64,000 bases of DNA from Belnapia arida (GTDB lineage Bacteria > Pseudomonadota > Alphaproteobacteria > Acetobacterales > Acetobacteraceae), in NCBI RefSeq assembly GCF_016773205.1, contig NZ_JAETWB010000001.1, positions 806,001 to 870,000 on the forward strand, in the 5' to 3' direction. This document shows, in pieces, positions 1 to 9,151 of the stretch (within the stretch, counting starts at the first letter, position 1; each line of letters starts with the position of its first letter). A model generated the notes under the pieces. The model was not told where the DNA came from. It did not search any database and saw only the letters and a program-made list of their open reading frames with translations. The position numbers and the translations under genes are program-made.

Positions 1-3000
1 TGGCGGGCGCGCTGACGTTGACGGCCGCGACCGGGGACATCGGCCTGACCGGCGCGACCCTGACCGCGGCGACCGGTCTCGGGTTGGCTGCGGCGGGTGG
101 GATCGGCATCACCGGATCGGCAATCACGGCCACGGCTGGGGCGCTCGACCTGCAGGCGGGCGGCGCGGTGGGCATCGGCGGCTCCACGCTGGCCGCAGGG
201 CTGGGCGGGAGCCTGGCCGCTTCCCTCGATATCGGCGTCATCGGCACTACCCTCACGGCGCAGGGCGGTGGGCTCGCCGTCAGGGCGACGACGCGAAGCA
301 TCGCGCTCGACACCAGCGATGCCTCGGCGAGCGGCGCACTAACGCTCACCGCCGCGGGCACCGTCAGCCAGCGGAGCGGCAGCCTGCTCGGCGGCAGCCT
401 CGCGGTAGAGGCGGGGCAGGGGATCGGTGTGACTGCCGCTGGCGGAGCCTCGCCGATGCTGCGGACGGTGGCAGGCGCGCTCACCCTGGTGACCACGGCC
501 GGGGATGTCGGCCTGACCGGCGCGACGCTGGCCTCCGCCACCGATCTTGGCCTGACGGCAACGGCGGGCGGCATCGGCATCGCCGGCTCCGGCCTGACGG
601 CTGCGGCCGGCATGGTCCTCGATGCGCGGGGGGCCATCGGCGTGACGGCATCGGGCCTTGCGGCGCGGGGCGGGGCGCTCGGCATCGGCTCGGGGCAAGG
701 CAGCCTGGGTTTCGAGGCCAGCGCCCTCGCGGCGGGCGGTGCGGTGAGCCTGACCGCGCTGCGGGGCGGCATCGGCCAGGTGAACGGCAGCATCACCGGC
801 GCCAGCATGACGCTGCGGGCCGGACTCGGCATCGGCGTGAGCGCGAGCGGCGGCCAGATGCCGGGCCTGACCTCGACTGCCGGCGGCATCGACCTGGCGA
901 GCGATGGCGGCGGCATAGCCCTCGCGGACGCGGCGCTCACGGCTGCCCAAGGGATCGGGCTGACGGCGGCTGGGGCCGTCACCATCGCCAATGCCGCCTT
1001 GCAGGCGAATGGCGGAACGCTGACGGCCAGAGCGGGCGGGACGCTGGGCGTCGCCGGCTCCACCTTGCGCGCCGCGGGCGATGTCGGCGTCACGGCGCAG
1101 GGCGATGTCGTCCTCGCCGGCGCGGCGCTCGATGCCGTGGGTGGCCGGCTCGCAGCCCGCTCCTTGGGCGGCAGCCTCACGCTGGATGCCAGCATCCTTC
1201 AGGCCCGGCGGGACCTCACCCTGGCCGCGGCGAATGGCAGCGTCACGCAGCGGCAGGGCAAGCTTTCCACCGCCCCTGGCTTCGGCGGCGGGATCGCGAT
1301 CCTGGCGGGCCGCGGCATCCTGGTGGCGGCCGATGGCGGGGCGTCGCCCGGCCTGCTCGCCGGCGGGGGCCCGCTCAGCCTGTCCACCGGCACGGGCAAC
1401 ATCACCCTGGCCGGTGTGGCCCTTGCCACCCAGGGCGGCAGCCTCGCCCTGACCGCGAATGCGGGGGATCTCGCCCTCGATGCCAGCACGCTCTCGGCCA
1501 GCGGGGGGCTCACGGGCACGGCGGGTGGCGGCATCGCGCTTTCCTCGACGAGCCTCGTCGCGGCGGGGGCTCTGGGCCTCACCGCCGGCGGCGCCTTGCA
1601 GACGATCGGGATGGCGGCGACGGCGGGCGGGAGCATGAGCCTCACCGCGGGCGGGGCGATGGGCATCTTCGGATCCAGCCTCGCCGCGGGCGGCGGCATC
1701 GGCCTGACGGCCGGGGGCGATGCCGGCCTCACCAACGCGGCCCTGTCGGCCACGGGTGGGGTGAGCCTCGCCAGCGGCGGAAGGTTCACCGCTACGGCCT
1801 CGCAAATCGCGTCCGGGGTGGGGATCGCGCTCTCCAGCCTGCTCGATGCCAGCCTCACCGACAGCACGCTCACCGCGGGCGGCAGCCTCTCCCTGGCCTC
1901 CGGCGCGGGCGGGGTGACCGTGACGCGGGGCAGCATCACCGGGGCCGGCGATGCCGCCCTAAGCGGAGCGGGCGACCTGCTCGTCACCGATGGCGGCAGC
2001 GCCACTCAGCCGGCCCTCCGCAGCACGGGCGGGGCGCTCTCGCTCCGCTCGGATCATGGCGGGGTGGTGCTGCGCAACGCCGCGGCCAGTGGAGCGACCG
2101 GCCTTGGCCTTGCCGCCGGAGGCGCCATCTCGCTGACGGACACCATGCTGACCACGCCGGGGCGGCTGGCGGCGGCGGCCGGCAGCGGCAGCCTCTCCGT
2201 GCTGCGGAGCGGCCTCGCCTCGACCGCGGGCGACGTCGTGCTGACGACAGGCGGGGCCGGCACCATCGGCGCGAGCACGCTCCGTGCCGGCCAGCAGGTG
2301 CGGGTGGTGACCGGCGGCGGGATGGCGCTGGCGAACCTCACCCTCAGCGCCGACACCGGCAATTTCGAGGCCGGGCGTCCGAACCCGGCCGCCTACGGCA
2401 GCACCAGCGGCGCAGGCAGCATGACGGCGGATGGGGTCACCGCGGCCATCGGCTCGGCCCTGCTCTTCGCCGCGCCTGGCGGCATCATCAGTCGCGGCCC
2501 GATGCTGGTGACGCCGCGCGGCACGCCGCTGCCGGCGGTGCTGTTCGACACGCGGCTCGCGCCGGACCGCAACCCGCTCGCCATCGTCCGGCCGGATATC
2601 GCCGGCACGCCGGCGAACCAGCAGCCGACCCAGGTGCGCAGCGCGCCGGGCTCGCAAGGGCCGGGCGTCTTCGGCCTGCCGGACCAGGCGACGGCGGCGG
2701 GGCCGGTGGCGCTCAACCTCATTGCCGGGCAGTCCCCCGTCTTCCTGCTGGTCGATGGCGGCAGCGTCTCCGGCACCGTCACCGCGGGGCGGCTCGCCGT
2801 GCATGGCGCGGGGGGCGGGGCGACGCTGTTCGGCGCGCTCGGCGGCTCGGTCGGGGCGGAAGCGGCACGCTTCGCCGACATCACCCGGCCGATCGAGGCC
2901 ACCTCGCTGCAGAAGTACCGCATCAACAGCTGCGTCATCGGCTCGATCAACTGCGTGGTGCCGCCCTCCATCCAGATCCTGCCGCCGCGGCCGACGGACC

Positions 3001-3083
3001 AGGCGCGGTTCACCATCGAGAACAACCGCATCAACCTCTCCGATGTCCTGATCCCGAATGTCGGCGAGGAGGACGACCAGTGA
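1..3083 (+). CDS. Giant filamentous-haemagglutinin-like exoprotein, 3' part (5' end outside window)
   Basis: The frame is already open at the left edge and the same repeat pattern continues through the first TTG at 18, so the true start lies upstream. About 1026 residues are visible. Residues 1-780 are short Gly/Ala/Thr/Leu-rich imperfect repeats of beta-helix type, with motifs such as LTGATLTA and GGIGITGS recurring roughly every 20 residues. The last 130 residues are non-repetitive and carry two closely spaced cysteines (SCVIGSINC) before an acidic end, GEEDDQ. This fits the passenger (TpsA-like) protein of two-partner secretion or a related adhesin. The signal peptide, haemagglutination domain and any TpsB pore would lie upstream. 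The stop overlaps the next gene by 4 bp, so the two are probably co-translated. The family call rests on repeat style, not on a recognised domain. Confidence 0.7.
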   Translation, partial: AGALTLTAATGDIGLTGATLTAATGLGLAAAGGIGITGSAITATAGALDLQAGGAVGIGGSTLAAGLGGSLAASLDIGVIGTTLTAQGGGLAVRATTRSIALDTSDASASGALTLTAAGTVSQRSGSLLGGSLAVEAGQGIGVTAAGGASPMLRTVAGALTLVTTAGDVGLTGATLASATDLGLTATAGGIGIAGSGLTAAAGMVLDARGAIGVTASGLAARGGALGIGSGQGSLGFEASALAAGGAVSLTALRGGIGQVNGSITGASMTLRAGLGIGVSASGGQMPGLTSTAGGIDLASDGGGIALADAALTAAQGIGLTAAGAVTIANAALQANGGTLTARAGGTLGVAGSTLRAAGDVGVTAQGDVVLAGAALDAVGGRLAARSLGGSLTLDASILQARRDLTLAAANGSVTQRQGKLSTAPGFGGGIAILAGRGILVAADGGASPGLLAGGGPLSLSTGTGNITLAGVALATQGGSLALTANAGDLALDASTLSASGGLTGTAGGGIALSSTSLVAAGALGLTAGGALQTIGMAATAGGSMSLTAGGAMGIFGSSLAAGGGIGLTAGGDAGLTNAALSATGGVSLASGGRFTATASQIASGVGIALSSLLDASLTDSTLTAGGSLSLASGAGGVTVTRGSITGAGDAALSGAGDLLVTDGGSATQPALRSTGGALSLRSDHGGVVLRNAAASGATGLGLAAGGAISLTDTMLTTPGRLAAAAGSGSLSVLRSGLASTAGDVVLTTGGAGTIGASTLRAGQQVRVVTGGGMALANLTLSADTGNFEAGRPNPAAYGSTSGAGSMTADGVTAAIGSALLFAAPGGIISRGPMLVTPRGTPLPAVLFDTRLAPDRNPLAIVRPDIAGTPANQQPTQVRSAPGSQGPGVFGLPDQATAAGPVALNLIAGQSPVFLLVDGGSVSGTVTAGRLAVHGAGGGATLFGALGGSVGAEAARFADITRPIEATSLQKYRINSCVIGSINCVVPPSIQILPPRPTDQARFTIENNRINLSDVLIPNVGEEDDQ
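360..2045 (+). repeat. Higher-order module repeated four times inside the exoprotein
   Basis: On top of the 20-residue rungs, a 42-48 residue block recurs at about 360-488, 771-896, 1239-1382 and 1911-2045. Each copy has the order: a polar QRxG or xRGS-like entry, a GG stretch, a variable strand, the phrase AGxGIxVxAxGGAxP or a degenerate form of it, then a Leu and a GxLxL exit. Copy 1 reads VSQRSGSLLGG and GQGIGVTAAGGASP; copy 3 reads VTQRQGKLS and GRGILVAADGGASP; copy 4 is the most decayed. Spacing between copies grows along the protein (about 137, 156 and 224 residues). Confidence 0.6.
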
Positions 3084-6076
3084 GCCGGAGCCGCACCATG
3101 CCCCGCCTTCCGCTGCTGCTGATGCTGGCGCTCCTCGGCTGCGCCCGGCCGCCGGACAGCGCCTATGTCAACGCGATGCCCGGCAGCGGGCCGGTCGACC
3201 CTGCCGGCAAGGACGCGCGCGGCGAGGACTGCACTGCCCAGGGCGGCGCGGCGCTGCCGGCCGACCTGCCGGTGATCCGCAGCCGCGAGGTCTATTGCGG
3301 CGGCTGGACGCAGCCGGCGGCGCGCGTGGTGCAGCTGCGCGGCCCGGGCGATGCGGCTCGGCTCGATGCGCTGGCATCGGGCGGGCTGTGGCGCACCTGG
3401 CTCGACCAGCGCGTGACGTGCGCCGCGCCGCAGGCGACGACGCTGGCGGGCGGCGTGCCGGCACGGCTGCTGGCCTGCACCCGGAAGAACGGCGGCTGGC
3501 CGCATGTCGCGCTGGTCGCCGCCGGGCCGGATGGGCCGGTGCTGGCCGATGGCGTGGCGACCGCGGCGCCGGTGATGGAAGGGCTGGCGACCGGCCGGGT
3601 CTCGGCCGGCACGGCGGGGCAGGCGCGTTCCGCCGCGCTCGAGATCGCCGTGCGGCGGCTCTCCGCCGAGGCCTTCAGCGCCAATGACGTCGGCCGCTAC
3701 GAGGAGCTGATGAATCTGGGGCGGGAGCTGAACCAGGCGGAGAATTTCGCCTCCGCCGAGGATGCCTACCGCGCAGCGCTCGCCTTGCAGGAGCGCGTGC
3801 TCGGCCGCAACAGCCCGGATACGGTGACGGCCCTGATGCATCTGGCGCTCAACCTGTCGAACCAGGGGCGGGGGCAGGAGGCGGCGGCGCTCTTCACCCG
3901 GGCCGTGCCGCTCGCCGAGCGTGCCGGCGATCCGGTGGCGCGTGCCCGGCTGGCGCATTACCAGGCGCTGTCGCTGTTCCAGGACGGCCAGGACGCGGCC
4001 GGCCTCGCCCGGCTGCGGGAGGCGGAGGCGCTCTACGCGGCGCTGGTGCCGCCGAGCCTGTTGCAGGGCAACGAGGGCAGCGGGCTGGTGAGCGACCCGG
4101 CGGCCGTCTCCGCCATGCTTGGCCTCTCCGAGGTGCGGCGCAACCTCGCCCGGGCCGTCGCCCGCGGCGACGACAAGGCCGAGGCGCCGTCGCTGATCGC
4201 GCAGAGCCGGCGGCTGCTGCGGCAGACCGGCCTCGAGACCGGGTTGCTGGTGGCGCGCTCGCTGCGGACGGAGGCGGGCACCTCCATCTCGCTCGGGCGC
4301 GGCGATGCGGCGACGCGGCAGCTGGAGGCGGCGGCGCAGCGTTTCTCCATCGCCGCCCCGGGCGAGCGGCCGGAGGCGGTGACGCTCTTCCTCAACGGCG
4401 CGCGGCGTGCGGCGGTCGGGCGGCGGGAGGAGGCGCTGACCGCCTTCCGAGCCGGTGCCGCCATCCTCCGCGCCCGGCAGATCGCACTGCCGATCAACCT
4501 CGTCCTGCCCTATCTCGACACGCTCGATGCCGAGGCCACGGCCCGGCCGGCCGAGGCCCCTGCGCTGCGCAAAGAGGCCTTCGCCGCGGCGCAGCTGGCC
4601 CAGCGCAGCAACACGGTGCGCTTCGTCCAGCAGGCGAGCGCGCGGATCGGCGCGGCGGCGGGCGATGCACGCGTCGCCGAGGCCGTCCGCAAGCTGCAGG
4701 ATGCCGACCAGGCGCTGCGCGCGCTCTTCGCCGAGCGCGATACCGGCGCGGCGGGGCTGGATGCCCGCATCGCAGCAGCGCAGCAGGCGCGCGCCGAGGC
4801 GGAAAGCACCGTCGCCGCGGCAGCGCCGGGCTACCGGCAGCTGCTGCTGAGCTCGGTCGATGCCGATGCGGTCGCCGCCTCGCTCGGGCCGAAGGAGGCG
4901 CTGGTCACCATGCTGCTCGGCCGCAGCCATGGCTGGGTGCTGATGGTGCGGGGCGGCGAGGTGCGGACGGCGCGCTCCAGCCTCACCGAGGCGGAGGCCG
5001 GGCGGCTGGTGAATGCGCTGCGGGCCGGCACGGTGGATGCGGGCGGGCGGCCTGGGCGCTTCGACCCGGCACCGGCGCAGGCGCTCCATGCCGGGCTGCT
5101 GGCGCCGCTGGCCGGGGCACTGGAGGGGGCGGAGACGCTGATCGTCGTGCCCGACGGGCCGCTGCTCGGCATCCCGTTCGGCATGCTGCTGACCGGGCCG
5201 GCCGACCCCGCGGCGCTCGGCGCGGCGCCCTGGCTGGTCCGCCGCCATGCGATCGTGCATGTACCCTCGCCGCAGACTCTGGTGACGCTGCGCGGGGCGG
5301 GGCTCGGCTCGGCGGCGCCGATGCCTTATGCCGGCTTCGGCGACTTCGTGCCGCCGACGCCGGCGCAGCTCACCCGCAGCTTTCCCGTCGACCGCTGTGC
5401 CGCCGATGCGCGGCTGGCCGCCGGGCTGGTGCGGCTTCCGGGCACGCGCGTCGAGGTGGAGGAGGCGGAGCGGCTGACCGGGGCGCGGCCGCAGGACGTC
5501 CGGCTCGGCGCGGAGTTCACAGCCGCCTCGCTGCGGTCGGCCGATCTCGGCCAGCGGCGGATCATCCACCTGGCGACCCATGCGCTGCTGCCGGGCGAGC
5601 TCTCCTGCCTGCAGGAACCCTCGATCGTCGTCTCTGCCAAGGCGGGGGCGGCGGATGCGGATTCGGCCTTCGTCAAGGCGAGCGACCTGCTCGGGCTGAA
5701 GCTCGATGCCGACCTCGTCATCCTCTCGGCCTGCAACACCGGCGGGCCGGGCGGGGCGGGGGGCGGCGAGGCGCTGTCGGGCCTGGCGCGGGCCTTATTC
5801 TATGCCGGGGCGCGCGGGCTGATGGTGACGCACTGGGCGGTGGACGATGCCGCGGCGGCGCTGACCGTCGCCGACTCGCTCCGTCGCCAGCAGGCGGGCG
5901 CCTCCTCGGCCGCGGCGTTGCGCGGCGCGCAGCTGCTGCTTCTCGACGAGGCGGGGCGGCGGCTGCCGGAGGCCTTCGGCCATCCCTTCTTTTGGGCGCC
6001 CTTCGCGCTGATCGGCGACGGGCGGCGTGCCGCGCCGGTGCAATCGGCGGCAGCGGAATCCACGCCCAGGCTGTAA
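3080..6076 (+). CDS. CHAT-domain TPR lipoprotein (caspase-like peptidase fold)
   Basis: 998 residues from a GTG that overlaps the exoprotein stop; an ATG at 3098 six codons on is an equally good start. The N-terminus is a lipoprotein signal, LLLMLALLGC, so the mature protein should be anchored at Cys in an envelope membrane. Residues about 210-560 are helical with TPR-like repeats (for example AENFASAEDAYRAALALQE). The C-terminal third is a CHAT domain with the expected dyad: His834 in HLATHA and Cys885 in LSACNTGG, followed by the usual ALFYAGARGLMVTHW stretch. CHAT domains are clan CD (caspase/separase-like) cysteine peptidases. Next to a large exoprotein the likely job is processing or controlling that protein at the surface, which is inference. 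Eighteen bases separate it from the kinase gene. Confidence 0.88.
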   Translation: MSRSRTMPRLPLLLMLALLGCARPPDSAYVNAMPGSGPVDPAGKDARGEDCTAQGGAALPADLPVIRSREVYCGGWTQPAARVVQLRGPGDAARLDALASGGLWRTWLDQRVTCAAPQATTLAGGVPARLLACTRKNGGWPHVALVAAGPDGPVLADGVATAAPVMEGLATGRVSAGTAGQARSAALEIAVRRLSAEAFSANDVGRYEELMNLGRELNQAENFASAEDAYRAALALQERVLGRNSPDTVTALMHLALNLSNQGRGQEAAALFTRAVPLAERAGDPVARARLAHYQALSLFQDGQDAAGLARLREAEALYAALVPPSLLQGNEGSGLVSDPAAVSAMLGLSEVRRNLARAVARGDDKAEAPSLIAQSRRLLRQTGLETGLLVARSLRTEAGTSISLGRGDAATRQLEAAAQRFSIAAPGERPEAVTLFLNGARRAAVGRREEALTAFRAGAAILRARQIALPINLVLPYLDTLDAEATARPAEAPALRKEAFAAAQLAQRSNTVRFVQQASARIGAAAGDARVAEAVRKLQDADQALRALFAERDTGAAGLDARIAAAQQARAEAESTVAAAAPGYRQLLLSSVDADAVAASLGPKEALVTMLLGRSHGWVLMVRGGEVRTARSSLTEAEAGRLVNALRAGTVDAGGRPGRFDPAPAQALHAGLLAPLAGALEGAETLIVVPDGPLLGIPFGMLLTGPADPAALGAAPWLVRRHAIVHVPSPQTLVTLRGAGLGSAAPMPYAGFGDFVPPTPAQLTRSFPVDRCAADARLAAGLVRLPGTRVEVEEAERLTGARPQDVRLGAEFTAASLRSADLGQRRIIHLATHALLPGELSCLQEPSIVVSAKAGAADADSAFVKASDLLGLKLDADLVILSACNTGGPGGAGGGEALSGLARALFYAGARGLMVTHWAVDDAAAALTVADSLRRQQAGASSAAALRGAQLLLLDEAGRRLPEAFGHPFFWAPFALIGDGRRAAPVQSAAAESTPRL

Positions 6077-6094
6077 GGTGACGGTCCGTCCGGC

Positions 6095-8164
6095 ATGCGC
6101 TACCCCGCCGGGCAGCAGACTGGAAGCCTCGAGGTTGCTGGGCGGATGATTCCGAACGAGATCGCCGGGAAGTACGAGCTGCGCGGCACCCTGGGCAGCG
6201 GCGCCATGGGCATCGTCTACGACGCGCTCGACCGCAACATCGAGCGGCGGGTGGCGATCAAGGTGGTGAAGCGCCCGTCGCCGGGCGACCCGGAGGGCGA
6301 AGAGGCGCATGGCCGCTTCCGCCGCGAGGCGCAGGCCGCGGGACGCTTGGCCCACCCGAACATCGTCGGCGTCTACGACTATGGCGAGAATGCCGAGGCG
6401 GCCTGGATCGTCATGGAGCTTGTCGAGGGCGGCTCGCTGAAGGACCGGCTGGATCGGAAGGAGCGCTTCCCGATCCCCGAGATCGCCCGAATCATGGAGC
6501 AGGTGCTGGCAGCGCTCGCCTATTCCCATGCGCGCGGCGTGGTGCACCGGGACATCAAGCCGGGCAACATCATGCTGGGCGGGGGCGGGCCCGAGGGTTC
6601 GATCGTGAAGATGGCCGATTTCGGCATCGCCCGGCTCGAGAATTCCTCGATGACGCAGATCGGCACCGTCATGGGCACGCCAAGCTACATGGCGCCCGAG
6701 CAGCTGCGCGGCGAGACGGTGGATGCGCGCGCCGATATCTGGGCGGCCGGCGTCATGCTCTACCAGCTGCTGACCGGGGAGAAGCCCTTCGAGGGCGGCT
6801 TCTCGGCGGTGATGCACAAGGCGCTGCATACCGAACCGCCGCCGCCCTCCAAGCTCTCGGTGACGGCGCCGCAGGCCTTCGACGCGGTGATCGCCACGGC
6901 GCTCGCCAAGCGGCCGGAGGAGCGCTACCCGAATGCCGCCGCCTTCGCTGCGGCGATCCGCGAGGCGGCGACGGCGCCGGCCGTGGCCCCGGGCGGCTTC
7001 CCCGATGCGGGCCGACTGCCGGGGCTCGACAGCGAGGCGACGGTGGTCGGCCCCATCGCACCCACGCCGCGGCCTGCTGCACCGACGCCCCCGGCGCCGC
7101 CCGCAGTGCCGGCACGCAAGGCGCCGGTCGGGCTGATCGCCGGCGGGGCGGGGGCCTTGGCCGCCGCGGGCATCGCCGCCTTCTTCCTCTTCGGCAGCGG
7201 CGGCGACGGCAGGCAGGCCGAGCAGCAGCGGCTGGAGCAGCTTCGCCAGGCGGCGGAGCAGGAGGCGCGGCAGAGGGCCACCCAGGCGCAGCCGCCGCAG
7301 CCCGTGACGCCGCCGACCACGACGGCGGACGCCGCGCCGGCCACCCCCCCCGCCGATACCCAGGCGGAGCTGGAGCGCCGGGCGCGGGACGAGGCCAGCC
7401 GGCGCGAGGAGGCCGCCCGCCAGCAGCAGGCCGCCGAGGCGGCCCGGCAGCAGGAGGCCGCGCGGCGCGAACAGGCGGCCGACGAGGCCCGGCGGCGGGC
7501 CGAGCAGCTTCGCACCGACCTCGCCGCGGCCGGGGCGGCGATGGCCGAGACGCCGTGCAGCCTGATCTCCTGGTCCTCAACCGGGACGAACCTCACCCTC
7601 ACCGGCATCCTCCGCCGCGGCGACGAGGCGGTGCTGCGCCAGCAGGTCGCCGTGCGTGGCCTTTCGCCGGAAGCGGTGCAGATGCAGCTCCGCAGCTTCA
7701 GCGGGCCGTATTGCGACGCGCTGGACCTGGTGCGGCCCTATCTGGCGGCGCCGGATGCCGGGCCGGCGGCCGGGCTCATCGGCAACTCGCCGCTCGCCAA
7801 GGGGGAGCTGCTGCGCCTCTCCGTCACCATGCCGCCCTATCCGAGCCAGCTCTATGTCACCTACCTGATGCAATCGGGCGAGGTCGCGCATCTGGTGCCC
7901 TCGCGTGCGGAGGCGCCGAACGCGCAGCTGCGGCTCGGCGACCCGAGCGGCAGCTTCACCGGCTGGGAGGTCGACGAGCCCTTCGGCACGGATCTTGTGC
8001 TGGTCTTCTCATCGGACCGTCCGGTCTTCGCCCAGCGGCGGCCGGTGCTGGAGAAGGCGGAGGATTATCTCCGCGCGCTGGCCGCCGGGCTGAAGGCGGC
8101 ACAGCAGCAGAAGAGCCGCGTCGCGGTGCAGGCGGTGCTGGTGGAGACGGTGGCGCGGCGCTGA
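6095..8164 (+). CDS. Membrane Ser/Thr protein kinase with DUF4384-like sensor tail
   Basis: Hanks-type kinase at residues about 27-285: glycine loop LGSGAMGIVYD, catalytic Lys56 in VAIKVVK, HRDIKPGN with Asp153, DFG in ADFGIARLE, and APE in MAPEQLRG. A Pro/Ala-rich linker follows, then one membrane span at about 345-369 and a long Gln/Glu/Arg-rich coiled-coil-like stretch (about 375-480). The last 200 residues, expected outside the membrane, match the DUF4384 pattern (YVTYLMQSGEVAHLVPS, then EPFGTDLVLVFSSDRP). Two starts are possible: ATG 6095, used here, and ATG 6146, which begins just ahead of the kinase fold; neither has a clearly better ribosome site. It resembles PpkA-type kinases of type VI systems in layout, but it sits with the CHAT gene rather than inside the tss operon. 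Confidence 0.88.
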   Translation: MRYPAGQQTGSLEVAGRMIPNEIAGKYELRGTLGSGAMGIVYDALDRNIERRVAIKVVKRPSPGDPEGEEAHGRFRREAQAAGRLAHPNIVGVYDYGENAEAAWIVMELVEGGSLKDRLDRKERFPIPEIARIMEQVLAALAYSHARGVVHRDIKPGNIMLGGGGPEGSIVKMADFGIARLENSSMTQIGTVMGTPSYMAPEQLRGETVDARADIWAAGVMLYQLLTGEKPFEGGFSAVMHKALHTEPPPPSKLSVTAPQAFDAVIATALAKRPEERYPNAAAFAAAIREAATAPAVAPGGFPDAGRLPGLDSEATVVGPIAPTPRPAAPTPPAPPAVPARKAPVGLIAGGAGALAAAGIAAFFLFGSGGDGRQAEQQRLEQLRQAAEQEARQRATQAQPPQPVTPPTTTADAAPATPPADTQAELERRARDEASRREEAARQQQAAEAARQQEAARREQAADEARRRAEQLRTDLAAAGAAMAETPCSLISWSSTGTNLTLTGILRRGDEAVLRQQVAVRGLSPEAVQMQLRSFSGPYCDALDLVRPYLAAPDAGPAAGLIGNSPLAKGELLRLSVTMPPYPSQLYVTYLMQSGEVAHLVPSRAEAPNAQLRLGDPSGSFTGWEVDEPFGTDLVLVFSSDRPVFAQRRPVLEKAEDYLRALAAGLKAAQQQKSRVAVQAVLVETVARR

Positions 8165-8220
8165 CCGCCGCTGGTCCCATGATTCAGGCTCTGGGTCTCG
8201 CCACCAAGGGCGATCGCAGG

Positions 8221-9144
8221 CTATGGCAGCGCCAGCCCGCTGTGCAGCAGTTCGCGCAGCCGCTCGACGGCGGCAGGCGGAAGGCCGACGAGGGCCGGCG
8301 AGAACAGGCGTGGGTCCGGAGTGAAGAGCGTGTAGGCCATGGCCTCGTTGGCCATCAGCTCGTCATTGCCCGTGTCATAGCCCTCGCGGCCGAGATAGGC
8401 GCGGTAGGCGGCGCGCTCCGCCTCGCTGAAGCCGGTCCGCCAGACCCTCTGCACATGCTCGGTGAAGCCGGGCAGGGTGAAGTAGTGCCCATGGCCGATC
8501 TCGTGCCGCAGCACGGCGCTCCGCATCGCCGCATCCAGCGCTCCGCCCGGATTGGCGACGGAGACGAGGGCAAAGGGCTCTCCCCCCGACAGGGTCAGAG
8601 CCTCGACGAATTGCGCCCGTAGCCAAAGCTCCGCCTCGGTCAGTGCCACGCGGTCGCGCTCGGCGAGGGCCAAGAAGCGGGCGAGGTCGGCCGAGCGGTA
8701 GTCATGGCCGAGATACCAGGTCTCCGCCGTGTCGCCGCTGCGGGCGATGGCGGCGGCGAGTTCGACGCCGTCGAGCAGCCGGTCGCGCGGCAGGCCGGCC
8801 TTCTCCACCAACGCGGCGGCGCGGTTCATCGCGGCCCCCTGGGCGGCGAGGCTCGGGAAGAGCAGGACGAAGACGCGGGGATTCTCGCGCAGCCGCAGCA
8901 GGGTGGGCCGGTCGGGGAACAGGGCCATCAGCTCCGCCTCGGCCAGCAGCGGCACGGCAGGCGCGACGGCGACGGGGGGCGGCAGGGCATGGGGCGGCGA
9001 GGACGCCGTGCCCATCCAGGCCCAGGTCGCGGCGAGGGCGGCGCCGATGACCCCCAGGGCGGCCGCGCCCCGCACCAGCCCGGTGCGGGCGGGCCGCGCC
9101 GTCGGGCGGGGAAGCCTCACCGTATCGTCCTCGGCTCTCACCAC
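8221..9144 (-). CDS. Membrane-anchored protein with HEIGH zinc-peptidase motif
   Basis: 307 residues. A basic cytoplasmic N-terminus precedes one membrane helix at about 23-42, a Pro/Ala linker, then a soluble domain outside the membrane. His214-Glu215-x-x-His218 in LRHEIGHGHYF is a zinc-metallopeptidase signature. A downstream segment, NDELMANEAMAY, offers Glu262 or Glu267 as the third ligand, as in gluzincins. I cannot name the family; peptidase activity is inferred from the motif alone. It is convergent with the kinase gene (56 bp apart) and 7 bp downstream of the first OmpA-like gene, with which it may be co-transcribed. Confidence 0.6.
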   Translation of the reverse strand: MVRAEDDTVRLPRPTARPARTGLVRGAAALGVIGAALAATWAWMGTASSPPHALPPPVAVAPAVPLLAEAELMALFPDRPTLLRLRENPRVFVLLFPSLAAQGAAMNRAAALVEKAGLPRDRLLDGVELAAAIARSGDTAETWYLGHDYRSADLARFLALAERDRVALTEAELWLRAQFVEALTLSGGEPFALVSVANPGGALDAAMRSAVLRHEIGHGHYFTLPGFTEHVQRVWRTGFSEAERAAYRAYLGREGYDTGNDELMANEAMAYTLFTPDPRLFSPALVGLPPAAVERLRELLHSGLALP

Positions 9145-9151
9145 GGGTGGC

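Noticed and set aside
2393-5581. Long minus-strand open frame opposite the exoprotein end and CHAT gene
   Set aside because: Same GC-driven mirror effect: low-complexity translation and no ribosome site.
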